Of a DNA stretch of 64,000 nucleotides, positions 33,720-44,651 are shown in pieces. Made by a program: the position numbers and the translations under genes. Within the stretch, counting starts at the first letter, position 1. Each line of letters opens with the position of its first letter. Below the pieces are notes generated by a model. That model was not told the origin of the DNA, did no database searches, and saw only the letters and a program-made list of their open reading frames with translations. Source of the stretch: Isoetes taiwanensis (Eukaryota > Streptophyta > Lycopodiopsida > Isoetales > Isoetaceae); the NCBI GenBank assembly GCA_021234155.1, contig JAJEKV010000002.1, positions 27,459,299 through 27,523,298 on the forward strand, given 5' to 3'.

Positions 33720-35089
33720 ACTTGTTGTATCATAAACACAAGTTGTGTGTGCCCGAATCGTCAGGTATAAGGAAGCTAATTCTTTATGACACACACAACA
33801 GCCCAATAGCAGGGCATGCAGGTTTTATGAAGACCTACTTCAAGATTCGAAGTAGCTACTTCTGGCCGGGAATGAAGAAGTAGATAGCAAGATATATCCG
33901 GGAGTGCCAGTTGTGCCAGCAAACCAAAGCGGAAAAAACTTCGGATTCCAGGTGCCTTAGAGCCTTTGGGGGTGCCAAATGCTAAGTGGGAGGTCATAAG
34001 CATGGATTTTATAACAGGACTTCCCAAAACTCTTCGAGGCAAGGATGCATTGATGGTCGTAGTGGACAAACTATCTAAGATGGCACATTTTGTGCCTTGT
34101 AAGACTACGGACACCGCATTAGATACTGCTAAGCTATTTGTAAAGGAGATTTTTAGGCTCCATGGCATGCCTCGGGAGATAATATCTGATAGAGATTCTA
34201 AGTTTATGAGTGTTTTTTGGCAGGACCTCTTTAGCACCATTCAGACGAAGCTCTCCATGAGCACGGCATATCATCCCCAAATAGATGGTCAGACGGAGAG
34301 GACGAATCGAATCATTGAAGATATGCTTAGAAGCTTTGTGTGGAATAAGCAGTCCAAGTGGGATGAGTACATCCACTTGGTGGAATTCGCCTACAATAGT
34401 GCCAAGCAGGAGTCATCTCAGATATCTCCTTTCATGGTAAATTACGGGTACCAGTGCTTAACCCCGGATACTTGGCACAATCCCGTGTCAAAGGTTGAAG
34501 TATCCCAGCAGATGCTTGGAGATATGCAGCAGTGGAAGAAGTAAGGGGTTACCTCCTAGCAGCAAGAAGTCGGCAGAAGAGTGTAGCCGACAAGCACAGG
34601 ACCGTAAGAGAGTTCAAGGTAGGCGATAGCGTGTGGCTGAAGATCAAGGTCAAGCAAGCTAAGCTTCGGATTGGGAGTTGCAAGAAGCTTGCCCCTAGAT
34701 GGGCTGGTCTGTTCAAGATTTTGGAGAGAGTGGGCTCCCAAGCCTACAAGTTGGATCTTCCGGCCCATCTCAAAGTTCACAAGGTCTTCCATGTAAGTTT
34801 ATTAAAAAGGCACAATCCTAACCCTGAGGAGGTCTTGGATACTCCAACTTTGTTGGAAATGACGGAAGAGCAGGTCGAAATTGTGCCTGAGTTGCTTCTT
34901 GATAAGTCATTCAAGAAGACTAGGAGGTCTCAGTTCCTCCAGTATTTGGTCAAGTGGAAGCACTTGCCCGTGGAAGACGCGACATGGGTATTGAAGCAGG
35001 ATTTGGAGAAACAATACCCAGAATTTATGAAGGAGTTTGATGGGCGAGTCGTCTCCGACTTGGTCGACCCCGACTTGCCAGGAGGTTAG
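33720..35089 (+). pseudogene. Element 2 integrase with C-terminal chromodomain
   Basis: The H2C2 zinc finger spans about 33725-33925 (ILYDTHNSPIAGHAGF... CQLCQQTK), with a TAG inside near 33880. The catalytic core is open at 33966-34544 with all three acidic residues: MDFITGL, SDRDSKF and DGQTERTNR. A shift near 34540 separates the C-terminus (34532-35089). That part holds the GPY/F-like module (LAPRWAGLFKILERVGSQAYKL...VFHVSLLKRH) and a chromodomain (SQFLQYLVKWKHLPVEDATW). A chromodomain here defines chromoviruses and is known in that group to steer integration toward modified histone H3. The H3-like gene of the same element is at 13659. Confidence 0.9.
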
Positions 35090-35908
35090 CTTAGTATGCT
35101 CTTAGTTAACCTCTAGTTCTGGCAGATGTATTCTAGCTAGTGGAATACAAATGCCAGAATCTTGGAACATGTGGGCGATGATGAGATAAGCCTTTAAGGC
35201 GTTCTCTAGGCCAACATGCACCAAGAGGTGCGCATGACCAGTAGGGTCATGCGAGAGAGAGAGAGAGAGAAGTAAGGCATAGTGTGCGATGATGGGACAT
35301 CGGTCGGATGCTCCCTATGCCACGATGCGGGGTTCGCACACCTGGCCATAGGGGGGTCATGGTGAAGGTCAAAGTGATCATGTGCGATGATGGGATCGTG
35401 AGACGTTCCCTAGCTTAAAACCCTTGGGGCATGATGCACTACGGGTACTCGGCACCGGGTAACCGAGTACAAGGTAGCACTTGATCATGGGCGATGATGG
35501 GATCATCTTAAATGGTCCTTAAGCTCAAATCCGAAAGGGCCATGATCGAGTGCAAGGTATTGGTAAGGGGGGTGGTCTCCTAAAACCACAATCTTATTAG
35601 TTAAACTAACGTAATGTGCTCCTTGTGCAGGAAAGTGAGAAGGGAGCATCGAGGTGGGGCGCATTACGAGAAGATGGGGGAACCATAATTTAGATTATGA
35701 ACCCTAATAACTCTTATAATAATATTTTGAATTATTGTAAGAAGTAACCTTGTTAAGGCTATATAATTTTGTATAAGTACAAATATAGCCTAAATTTTTA
35801 CATTTAACTTTTAATAGGAAGTTGATCGTTTAAATTAAACTAAAGTGTATGATCTTATGTTGTTTTTGCAGGTCACCTTAGCGCAATGATGAGGACAGCA
35901 TTGTCCTA
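35090..35908 (+). repeat. Element 2 3' noncoding region with GCGATGATGGG repeats
   Basis: No ORF. The motif TGNGCGATGATGGGA recurs near 35170, 35284, 35388 and 35488, about every 100-115 bp, each time followed by a short diverged block. A (GA)n run lies at about 35250-35270. The regular spacing suggests diverged tandem units of about 110 bp. AT-rich DNA follows to about 35870. Confidence 0.7.
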
Positions 35909-35919
35909 AGGGGGGAGAA
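35909..35919 (+). other. Element 2 polypurine tract
   Basis: AAGGGGGGAGAA directly precedes the TGTGACG start of the 3' LTR. Confidence 0.88.
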
Positions 35920-37536
35920 TGTGACGTTCCAGGGGAATATATGCCATAAATACGTATATTCCTGGACCCGTCACCATACAAGTCTACCTAGGTAGCCTTG
36001 TATGCCTTGGATAAGTGGCAAGGGTGCACATCTAAGTTAAGTGTTTAACTTAGATAACCTTAGGATAAGGCCCATTTCCACATAGCCTTATCCTATTGGG
36101 CAACCGCCACATGGCTTCGTCCTAGTGGTGCCACGTGGCATCCCATGTGGACCCACACCTATATTGGCTCTAACCCTAACCCTAGACCCTTTTCCCTGAC
36201 CTAGCACCTGAACTCATCCACGTGCCCGAAACCCCGTTTCGAGCACCGTTCGTCATAGTCTAGCCTGGAGCAGCAGCCCCTGGAAGGTGTGTATGATCGT
36301 AGAGGGAGCAAGCCTTCGACCCACGTCAAGGAGCATGGAGGCGCCAGGGATGGGAGGAAGCGCTTCTGGAGGAGGTAGGTTGAGTAGGGTTCATGTTAGT
36401 TCATCTGGAAGTTAGCACTCCAGATGGGTTAGTATTTCGTGTCTAGAGTAGAGCCACCCTAGAACCATTGTTGAACATCTTGAACCCTAATCAAGGAACC
36501 CTATCTGTTAGTTAGATATGTATGATTAGGTATGTTCATATGATATTGATCATGATGTGATGTATGTGATGTTGGTTGATCATGTTGCTCCTCTTGTATT
36601 GGGAAGGGGGGGTAGAGACCTAGGGCCATATGTAGTATGCTCCTAGTGTAGATCCCTTAGTTCCTATTAGTTGCGGCCTGTGCATAGGAACCCACCGGGC
36701 TATGGAAGCCATGATGTGACTCAGCACCACACAACGGGGCTAGAGGCAAGATGGAGGGTGGATCCCTGCCGAGTGGGGGCTTCGGGGGATCCCACAGTGG
36801 GCTAGGCTTATGGTCGGTCACTTCGTGTCGGCCGAGCATGGGTCCGACACCTCCCGGGGCTCAAGAGCGGCAAGTGTCAGCTTGGCTCTTGTTTTGGGGG
36901 GTTCAGTCGGGTACGAATCGTGTGTCGTCACGATTCTCTAGCCGCCCGTGGAGCCTCTAGACCCCGGGAAGGGGAGATGCAACCCTTCCTACCTCGTCGG
37001 ACCAGGGAGATGCAACCTGGAGTAGTCCCGAGGGGTGATGCCCTGGGATTGCGTATCCGGAAGGTTAGAGTCATGCCACAACTTGATCTAGCTCATCTGC
37101 AAAGTATGCACAGGAGGGGCGGATGGAGTGGTCAACCCTAGCCATTGTCTTATGCCAGCCCCGCCATTGTTATGACTCGGTATGTTCTATCTTGAGGCCT
37201 ATCCAGTCAGTCGACTACCCTATGTGTCAGAGCCACGGGTAGGAGCTCTCATGTTTTACGGCATATGATTATGTTCTTTGTATCTATGGATATGCGGTTG
37301 AGCTACCCTTCGAGGTAGCATATTGTATTGTATTGCTAGTTCTGACGTGTTCATGCTTCCGCTGTGATAGGAGCCCATAGGGGAAGGGCGCGCAAGACAC
37401 CTTCGTGTCCCCTTCCCGCACCATGGAGGTTCCAGAGTGTGGGACAGACGGAGGGCCTGTGCGGTTGTTGAGCCGGATGGGGGATTTCCTGCCGAGTGTA
37501 CGGCCGGGCGCCGTATATTTAGCAGGGAGCGTCACA
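35920..37536 (+). repeat. 3' LTR of element 2 (1617 bp)
   Basis: Counterpart of 11486-13128, with a few percent differences and small indels by eye. It ends CGTCACA and is followed by the target duplication AGTGC (37537-37541). Confidence 0.95.
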
Positions 37537-40342
37537 AGTGCTGTCATATGAGTGTTGATAGCGAGGTCATAGATAATTCAAAAAGCCAGAGAGAGTTGCA
37601 GGATCTGTTGTATGAATTTCAGGATGTGTTCCCTGAGGAACTACCTGAAGGCCTTCCACCTAGTAGAGAGATTGAACATGAGATTGATTTAGAGCCTGGG
37701 TCCAAACCTGTGTTTCGTAGCCCTTATAGATTGTCCATATTGGAATAAGAGGATGTAAAGAAGCAGGTTCATGGGTTTGTGAGACCTAGCAAATCCCCTT
37801 ATGGTGCTGTCATTCTAGTAAAAAAAAAAAAGGACGGATCAATGCGGATGTGCATTGATTATCGTGCCTTAAATAAGATCACGATCAAGAATAGGTACCC
37901 CTTGCCTAGAATTGATGAGATTATGGATAGATTAACAGGAGCTAAATATTTTTCTAAGTTGGATTTGCACAGTGGTTATCACCAAATAAGGGTGAAGGAG
38001 TCGGATGTACATAAGACTGCCTTCAGGACCACCTTTGGTCATTTTGAATTTTTGGTGATGCATTTTGGACTAACAAATGCTCCTGCTACTTTTTCCAGAA
38101 TGAATGAGGTTTTTGCAGGATGTCTTAATACTTTTGTTGAAGTATTTTTAGATGATATCCTGGTGTATAGCAAAACCTTAGAGGAGCATTTGAATCATTT
38201 GCGTTCTGTGCTAACTCTGCTCAGACAGCATAAGTTGTATGCAAAGATGTCAAAGTGTGAATTTTTGAAAGCATAGGTGGAATATTTGGGCCACATTGTA
38301 TCTGCTGAAGGTGTAGCTGTAGATCCCAAGAAGACGGAGGCAATTCAGTCTTGGCCTGAGCCAAAGAATGTATCTGAGTTGCGTAGTTTCTTGGGATTGG
38401 CCAGTTATTATTGCATATTTGTCTGGAAGTTTGCCAAGATTGCAGCTGCTTTGACTATGTTGTTGAAAACTAATGTCCAGTGGCAATGGACGATGAAGCA
38501 GCAGCAAGCAATGGATATGCTGAAGAGGTTGCTAACCTCGGCACCTATTCTGTTGATTCCAGACATGAGTAAACCTTATGAGGTTTACAAGGATACATGT
38601 GGTTATGCCATTGGTGTTGTTCTCATGCAGGATGGTAGAGTAGTGGCGTACGAAAGTCGCCAACTCAATGCTGCTGAGAAGAACTATTCCACCTATGAGT
38701 AGGAGTTACTGGCCATGTGTGAGTTTGTGGTCTATACCGATCACAAGCCTTTGAAATTCCTGCAGAGCCAGGCCGAGATAAGTCCAAGGCAAGCAAGATG
38801 GTTGGACTTTCTTTCTCAATTTCATTTTCATGTTGAACATCTTCCCGGGAAAAAGAATCATGTTGCTGATGCTCTTTCTAGGGTTCGGGAAGTAAATGTG
38901 ATGGTTCAATGTGAAATTGCTTTGGTGTCACAGATTAAGCAAGCATATGACTTGGATGCCTATATTTTGAGTATGCAGCATCTATCCAAGTTACCAGATG
39001 CTTGGGATATCCAGAATGGACTCTAGTATCATAAGGGATGTATTTATGTTCCTGTTGTGGACACTTTGAGAAAGCAATTATTGAGTGAATTTCATGATGC
39101 ACCTTATGCTGGGCATGGAGGTGAGTGGAAAACATATGAATCGCTCAAAAGAATGTTTTATTGGCCTAGCTTAAAAGAGGATGTGCAGGAATATGTGAAA
39201 GTTTATGAAACTTGTCAGCAGGTTAAAGTGGGTCGAGGCAAGACTCTAGGACTTTTGCAACCTCTGCTTGTGCCAGAGGAGAGATGGAGTGAAATCTCTA
39301 TGGATTTCATTGTGAAGTTGCCTCGTACTGTGCATCACTATACTCAGATACTTGTCATTGTGGACAGGTTGATGAAGTATGCATGCTTTATACCTCTGAC
39401 GAAGAATGCTGATGGCTTGGCGGTGGCCAAGGCTTATATGCAGCATGTATTGTAAGCGATCGAGATGTGAATATTCACTGGGAATTTCTGGCGCGAATTG
39501 TTCTCTGCATTAAAATGCACTCTTCAGTTCTCTAGTGGAGATCATCCAGAAACGGATGGGCAAACTGAAAGAGTAAATCAAATCTGGAAGATATGCTGAG
39601 ATCTTATGTGACCACTCAGCAATCCAGATGGGAGGACTATTTGCCAATTGTGGAGTTTGCTTACAATAATGGGTTCCAACAGAGCATCAAAACTAGCCCG
39701 TTTGTGGCTATGTTTGGGAGAAATCCCATAGGACCTGTATTGCTTGGTTTTCATGGGCTGAAAACTGATGCTCCTATAAGTATGCTTGAAGGCATGGATG
39801 TGACACTTGGGTTGTGTCAATTGCATATGAGACAGGCCCAGGATCGGGCGAGGGCACGTGCCAATTTGTCAAGAGCCCCGATCGAGCTGCATGAGGGTCA
39901 GATGGTGTACCTTCGTGTGGTCTTTCCTGCAAATCTGAAAAGAAAAGCAATATTGCCATTGCTTGTAGGGAAGAAACCAAAGCTCTCCCCAAGATACAGT
40001 GGTCCTTATAAAATTTTGAAGAAATATAATGATGTTGCCTTCAAGTTGCAACTTCCACCGAATGTGGACATTCATCCAGTTTTCCATGTGAGCCAGTTGC
40101 GACCAGCTCTAGGAAAAGCTGCGAATGTTGTGCCTTCACAGGAACACATGGTGGAGTTGGATGGAATCCCTACCCCTGAAAGAATATTGAATTCCCGGAT
40201 AGTGCGGATCCGCCAAAGAGACCAGATGGAATTTTTGGTGAAGTGGAAACATAGACCTGTCTCAGAGGCAACGTGGGAGAGTCGTCGTTTCATGACTCAA
40301 TATCCGGATGTTATGGCTCAATGGTCTGGAGCCGATTCTTGA
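37537..40342 (+). pseudogene. Element 1 pol: RT, RNase H, integrase, chromodomain
   Basis: Resumes the frame cut at 11485. RT linker: [53 protein letters not shown], and FLDD at 38145-38156. Stops: TAA 37746-37748, TAG 38274-38276, TAG 38700-38702, TAG 39024-39026 and TAA 39453-39455. RNase H lacks about 14 residues between LLAMCEF and VYTDHKPL. In the integrase zinc finger the first Cys of the C-x2-C pair is Tyr (KVYETCQQ). The SDRD region is shifted near 39455-39470 and again near 39583. 39593-40342 is open: integrase end, GPY/F module (LSPRYSGPYKILKKYND; VFHVSQLRP) and a chromodomain (MEFLVKWKHRPVSEATWESR), ending at TGA 40340-40342. Confidence 0.92.
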
Positions 40343-40355
40343 GGACAAGAATCCC

Positions 40356-40366
40356 AGGGGGGGGAG
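40356..40366 (+). other. Element 1 polypurine tract
   Basis: AGGGGGGGGAG lies 14 bp after the pol stop and marks the start of the 3' LTR at about 40367 (TAATATTATGCC, probably from TGTAATATTATG-type ends). Confidence 0.8.
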
Positions 40367-41998
40367 TAATATTATGCCTAAATATTTTATAGACCATTGT
40401 TTGAAATTTTGCATGCATGCTAATGTTTGGCATAATAGAAATGTTCTATGGTGTATAGGCCATAGTTATTTTGGTCGCATGTTGTTCTCTGGTCTAGGGT
40501 ATGGTGCACCCAGTAGATCCTAGACTAGGGGCGCAACTGCTTCTGGATGATAGATTTAGTTGCGCGATTGCCCTAAGTACATTATGGATATAATGTAAGG
40601 GAGGTTAGGCAACCCATGAAACAAAAGCTAAGGTGAAATACCTTCAATGGTTTATAAAACCATTGGGTAGCAAATGTGACAATGGTTTTAAATGGCCATT
40701 GTTTAGAAGGTATATTAATGGTTTAAAGACCATGGAATATTAAAATACTAAGTGGTGAGCACCCCTAAATCGAGGATGCCACCCTGTTGCTGTAACAGCA
40801 GCGTGAGCTGCGGGAGAGGAATCGGCCACTGCCGATTTAACTCTGGACCTGAGGTGGTTGGTTGCCACGTGGATTGCCACGTTGGCTTGACAGCTGCATC
40901 AGAAATAGGGCGGCCGGATTGTGTTCCAGAGGTTACAGTGGCAAGAGAAAAGGCCGGATTGCTCAAAAACTACTTCTAACACAAGGACTGGTTTGGGGTG
41001 GATAACCTCGGTAACCGGAAGGATCAATTGTAAGATTCAAATCTCCTTGTTCATATAAGTAGTGCTTGATAAATTCTCCTTCTGGAGAAGGGCAGGCTTG
41101 CACGATCGTACTCTAGCTTGACCCTTTACCTCCTTCATCTACCTACTGAGCCTAGCATAACAGAATTGGGTTAACCACTATAAACTGAGCTGGTATAATA
41201 ATTCTGTAAGTGGGCAACCCGGATGCTACCTTTTGCACAGGCCGAGGTCTTTGTAATGCTGCCAGGCTTATGCTTGTTATAGTGCTGTAGGCTTATGCTG
41301 GCTGTAGTGCCACCAGGCTTATCCTGGCTGTGTTGAAGAGGCACCGTGTGTGCTGGAATAAGTTATTCTTTCTATGGATAAGCTTATGCTTATCTACCTG
41401 GATATTTGTGAGTGCTGGTGAGGTGGGCGAAAGATATTGGTATGGGACAATATCCTACGCCTCCCGACAGTCCAGTGAAAGCAGAGTATCCATTGTGGAG
41501 CGATGCTCCACTGTTGCAGTATCTGGGTGATACTGGGGTGGGCACAGTAAGTGCTACCCAAGGGAGTCTTATGCAGGGCATGATATTAGATGAGCATGGC
41601 TTATCTAAATAAGAACGAGGGGCTCTTGTGAGGTGAAGCTTGTCGCTGTTATGGGATAGTGGCATGCGGAACCAACAGTCGAGTAGCCTGCGTCCTTATA
41701 ATGCCTGCAGTTTCTCCCTTACACTGGATCCACCAGCGGGGGGTTCTAGACGACGTACTGTCTAGATATGGCGGGGTGTGTCTGCTTGGCAGATACTATG
41801 GTGTGTGTGGTGGATTCCATATGTGTGTGCTTACAGTTGTCAGTCATTGCTTCGTGTTGACACTATCGGATAACTGTTATGCATGTTATTAATACGTGGA
41901 AGCTTGTGCAGGCTATTTGATAGCTGGCGGAGCGTACGTGTGCATTTAGTTATCTTGTGTTGTCATCTTGTTATCTGTATACGTGGTTTTCATGTATA
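40367..41998 (+). repeat. Element 1 3' LTR, first part
   Basis: 40367-41212 is the LTR start, absent from the left LTR. It includes repeated AATGGTTTANAAACCATT-like words (40650-40740) and a TATA-like CATATAAGTAG near 41054. 41213-41998 aligns with 8870-9660. The copy is interrupted after CATGTATA at 41998. Confidence 0.85.
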
Positions 41999-42454
41999 AA
42001 TCCATTAAAACACAACTACCATTAACATTATTAACACAAACCATTGCATTTGACACATTTAAATTAAAATCCCCCTTAAACCCCCTTTGGTTTGGGTGCA
42101 TATTCACACGGGGGGTTACTCCGGGCAACGAGAGCTGTCGGATGGGCATATTTTCCCTTTATTCCAAGATCTGGACCGTACATAGCGATCCTCGTTTGTG
42201 GGATATGCATGTACAAGTTTTTGTATACTGTATATTAAGGTTTGCAAAAATACTATAAGGTTTGAGAGAATGTACTTAATGGTGTTAATTTTATACATGT
42301 ATTGTAAATTTTTTGGGGCTCTCGCTGTCCTACGTAACCCCCCGTGTGAATATGCACCCAAACCAAAGGGGGTTTAAGGGGGATTTTAATTTAAATGTGT
42401 CAAATGCAATGGTTTGTGTTAATAATGTTAATGGTAGTTGTGTTTTAATGGATT
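41999..42454. mobile_element. 456-bp MITE or foldback element with perfect 121-bp inverted arms
   Basis: The left arm 41999-42119 and right arm 42334-42454 are exact reverse complements over 121 bp by my reading, starting AATCCATTAAAACAC and reaching GGGGGGTTAC. The centre is 214 bp. There is no coding sequence. Flanks: CATGTATA on the left, GTGTTAACT on the right. No clear duplication is seen because the right flank is itself inserted DNA. Confidence 0.92.
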
Positions 42455-44553
42455 GTGTTAACTAAAAAATTTTTTGGCCCCTTCGGGGCCTTAAGGATGG
42501 TGTAGGAGTGCATGTAATATTGTGCATGGAATTTCCTTAGTGCATATAATATTGTACATATAATATCTGTGCATGGACATTCCTTAGTGCATATGAATCA
42601 TAATAGAAAATGGTAGTAGAGTTAAAAACAAGCTATTACATTCGAAGTCCTAATATTAAGTGTGACATAATACCATGATAGATAATAGACAAATGGTAAC
42701 ACATTTAAAAAACAGGAAACATTAGTTCAAGACCAAATCTGAAAGGAACAAGTGCAGCAACAAAACTAAGAATTTAGAAACATGCTAACAATGACAAGAC
42801 GACCATCATGGAAATTTCTCTTTCTGTAAATTTTTTTGCCTATAAAATGAACCACCAGGGAAGTCAAATCACAATAACTGATACCTACCTTCTTCAAGCT
42901 ACATACACTAGATACAATTGGTTACCCAAGACAATATGTACTAAAGCTACATATACTAGATACAATTGGTTACCCAAGACAATATGTACTAAGGGTACTG
43001 CTTGGAAAACAAACCATCTTCATAGCTTTGATGGCTTTGCACATAAGCTTGTACTTCCCACAAGAAATGCTTCATTCTCTTCCTGACATAAATATAGTTA
43101 TTCACTTACTGAGAGCAGCAGTTGTAGAAGCCACCATTTTAAACACAGTTCTAACATTCTGTACAAATTTGCCACATAATTAGTCATACTCGTTTGCTCT
43201 CCTAGCCATTTCGGAACTTGTATTGTAACCCATGAACTAGAACCAGCAACCTCCTTGCATGAACTGGAAGCTCTGGTCGCCAGAAATGAGAGCCTCACTA
43301 GATTTGCTCAATATTGAAGACCCCAAACATGGAATCATCTAAGAATGCATTTATGCTCAACACTTGGTGACCCAAGCCCAGATTTAGTCAAAACTGGATG
43401 CTTACAGGTCTTATGGAGTTGCGATCCAGGGCTGCAAGTAGCAAAAACTATGATGGCTTGTCATCTGTCCATAAATCTTAGGTATTGTCTAAGGTTGGTG
43501 GAGAAGTATGTTGAATAGTGGAAGAATTTTTTTTCCAGTGTTCTAGGCACAAATCGTTATACCTGTTAAACATTTTACTGGTTGCATTTGGAGTCCTTTT
43601 ACCGATAAAACCAGTACCTAAAGCAGAACCATAATAATTGTGTGCCAATAAGAACTTAAAAGCATCGTGTTATCTTCCACTGCAAATGCTGCATATACTT
43701 CAGAGGGGGATTGATTCATGATATCCCCGGTGCTGCATACGGCCTGAATATCCATGTTATGATGCAAACAAACAAACAAATGCATATCTCTGTGGAGTTC
43801 CCAAAATTAAAATCTCCAGAGTAGTAATGACTCTTGAATATGTCCCTGTCTTTGCAGATTTCTCAAATCTCCAACCAACAACTTGGCCTCCTGATATATG
43901 AAGATTGGCAAGCAATGGCAATCAGAAAACCCTGGAAGGGAAACCGTGGAAGGAAAACCGTGGAAGCCAGACATGTGACTTGCTAAAAACGGCCGATGGG
44001 TAGTAACGAATGTGGCCTGACTGTAACCCGGAAGGAAAATGGCCGACATGTGCGGCATCTGTTCTGTAAGCACGAAACTTAATAAAATGTTGATGCTGGC
44101 TGCCGATTTCTACATATAGTTGGTTGCTAGTCATATCCAAGCTATCCAAGTTTAAATTCAGTGTAAATTACCAAGCACCATGTATCTCTCCTGTATAACT
44201 CAATAACGGTAGAGCTCTTGCCTTAAATCCACGACTCCTGCAATCTGATGACCCTAACCAGAATGACGGTCCTCCTAATAATACAAATTAAACCTAAATT
44301 TCCCTCAGTCCCCAAACCCTAAAGTTGAATGCCTCGTTGCTTGCATGGCGTTTATGAAATTAAATTAATTAATTTTTAAAAGAATAAAAACATGCAAGGC
44401 AAAACCATTGCAAAACTATAGATAAAATGCCATTCAAATATGAGAATCCAGTGCGCACTAGTATGCCTCGTGCAATACGCCTATGAAATCATATGAAAAC
44501 CATGCCAAAAAGCGTATAAAATCACAAAAAAAAAACCCCTGTTATAATGCTAC
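42455..44553. other. Rest of the insertion in the element 1 3' LTR, noncoding
   Basis: Together with the MITE this makes a 2.56-kb insertion; the LTR resumes with ATATAGCCTC at 44554. Contents: hairpin GGCCCCTTCGGGGCC (42476-42490); a tandem pair of about 48 bp with CTAGATACAATTGGTTACCC at 42895-42990; short GGAAGGNAAACCGT repeats near 43929-43970. No TIR matches the outer ends and no gene is recognised. Confidence 0.6.
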
Positions 44554-44651
44554 ATATAGCCTCGTGGGAGGCAGTACTTGTTCTATGTACTCTGATGGTT
44601 TGATGTGAATACAAATCGAAATTTTTGGTACTAAAATTTTGGTTCGTAACA
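44554..44651 (+). repeat. Element 1 3' LTR, last part
   Basis: Aligns with 9654-9751 and ends GGTTCGTAACA. GGCGA follows. No matching left duplication can be checked because the left LTR start is missing. Confidence 0.9.

Larger units (their letters stand above)
11486..37536 (+). mobile_element. Ty3/gypsy chromovirus element 2, 26 kb including nested insertions
   Basis: Order: 5' LTR, Met-tRNA PBS, leader, H3-like gene, 507-codon ORF, gag, protease, RT, RNase H, integrase, chromodomain, a repeat-bearing 3' noncoding region, polypurine tract, 3' LTR. A LINE (about 7.7 kb) and a copia element (5.3 kb) are nested inside, so the element itself is roughly 13 kb, large for a chromovirus. The LTRs start TGTGACG and end CGTCACA. 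It lies in the same orientation as element 1 and is inserted in its gag-pol frame. The two genes upstream of gag are not part of a standard chromovirus. Coding regions are damaged throughout. Confidence 0.93.
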
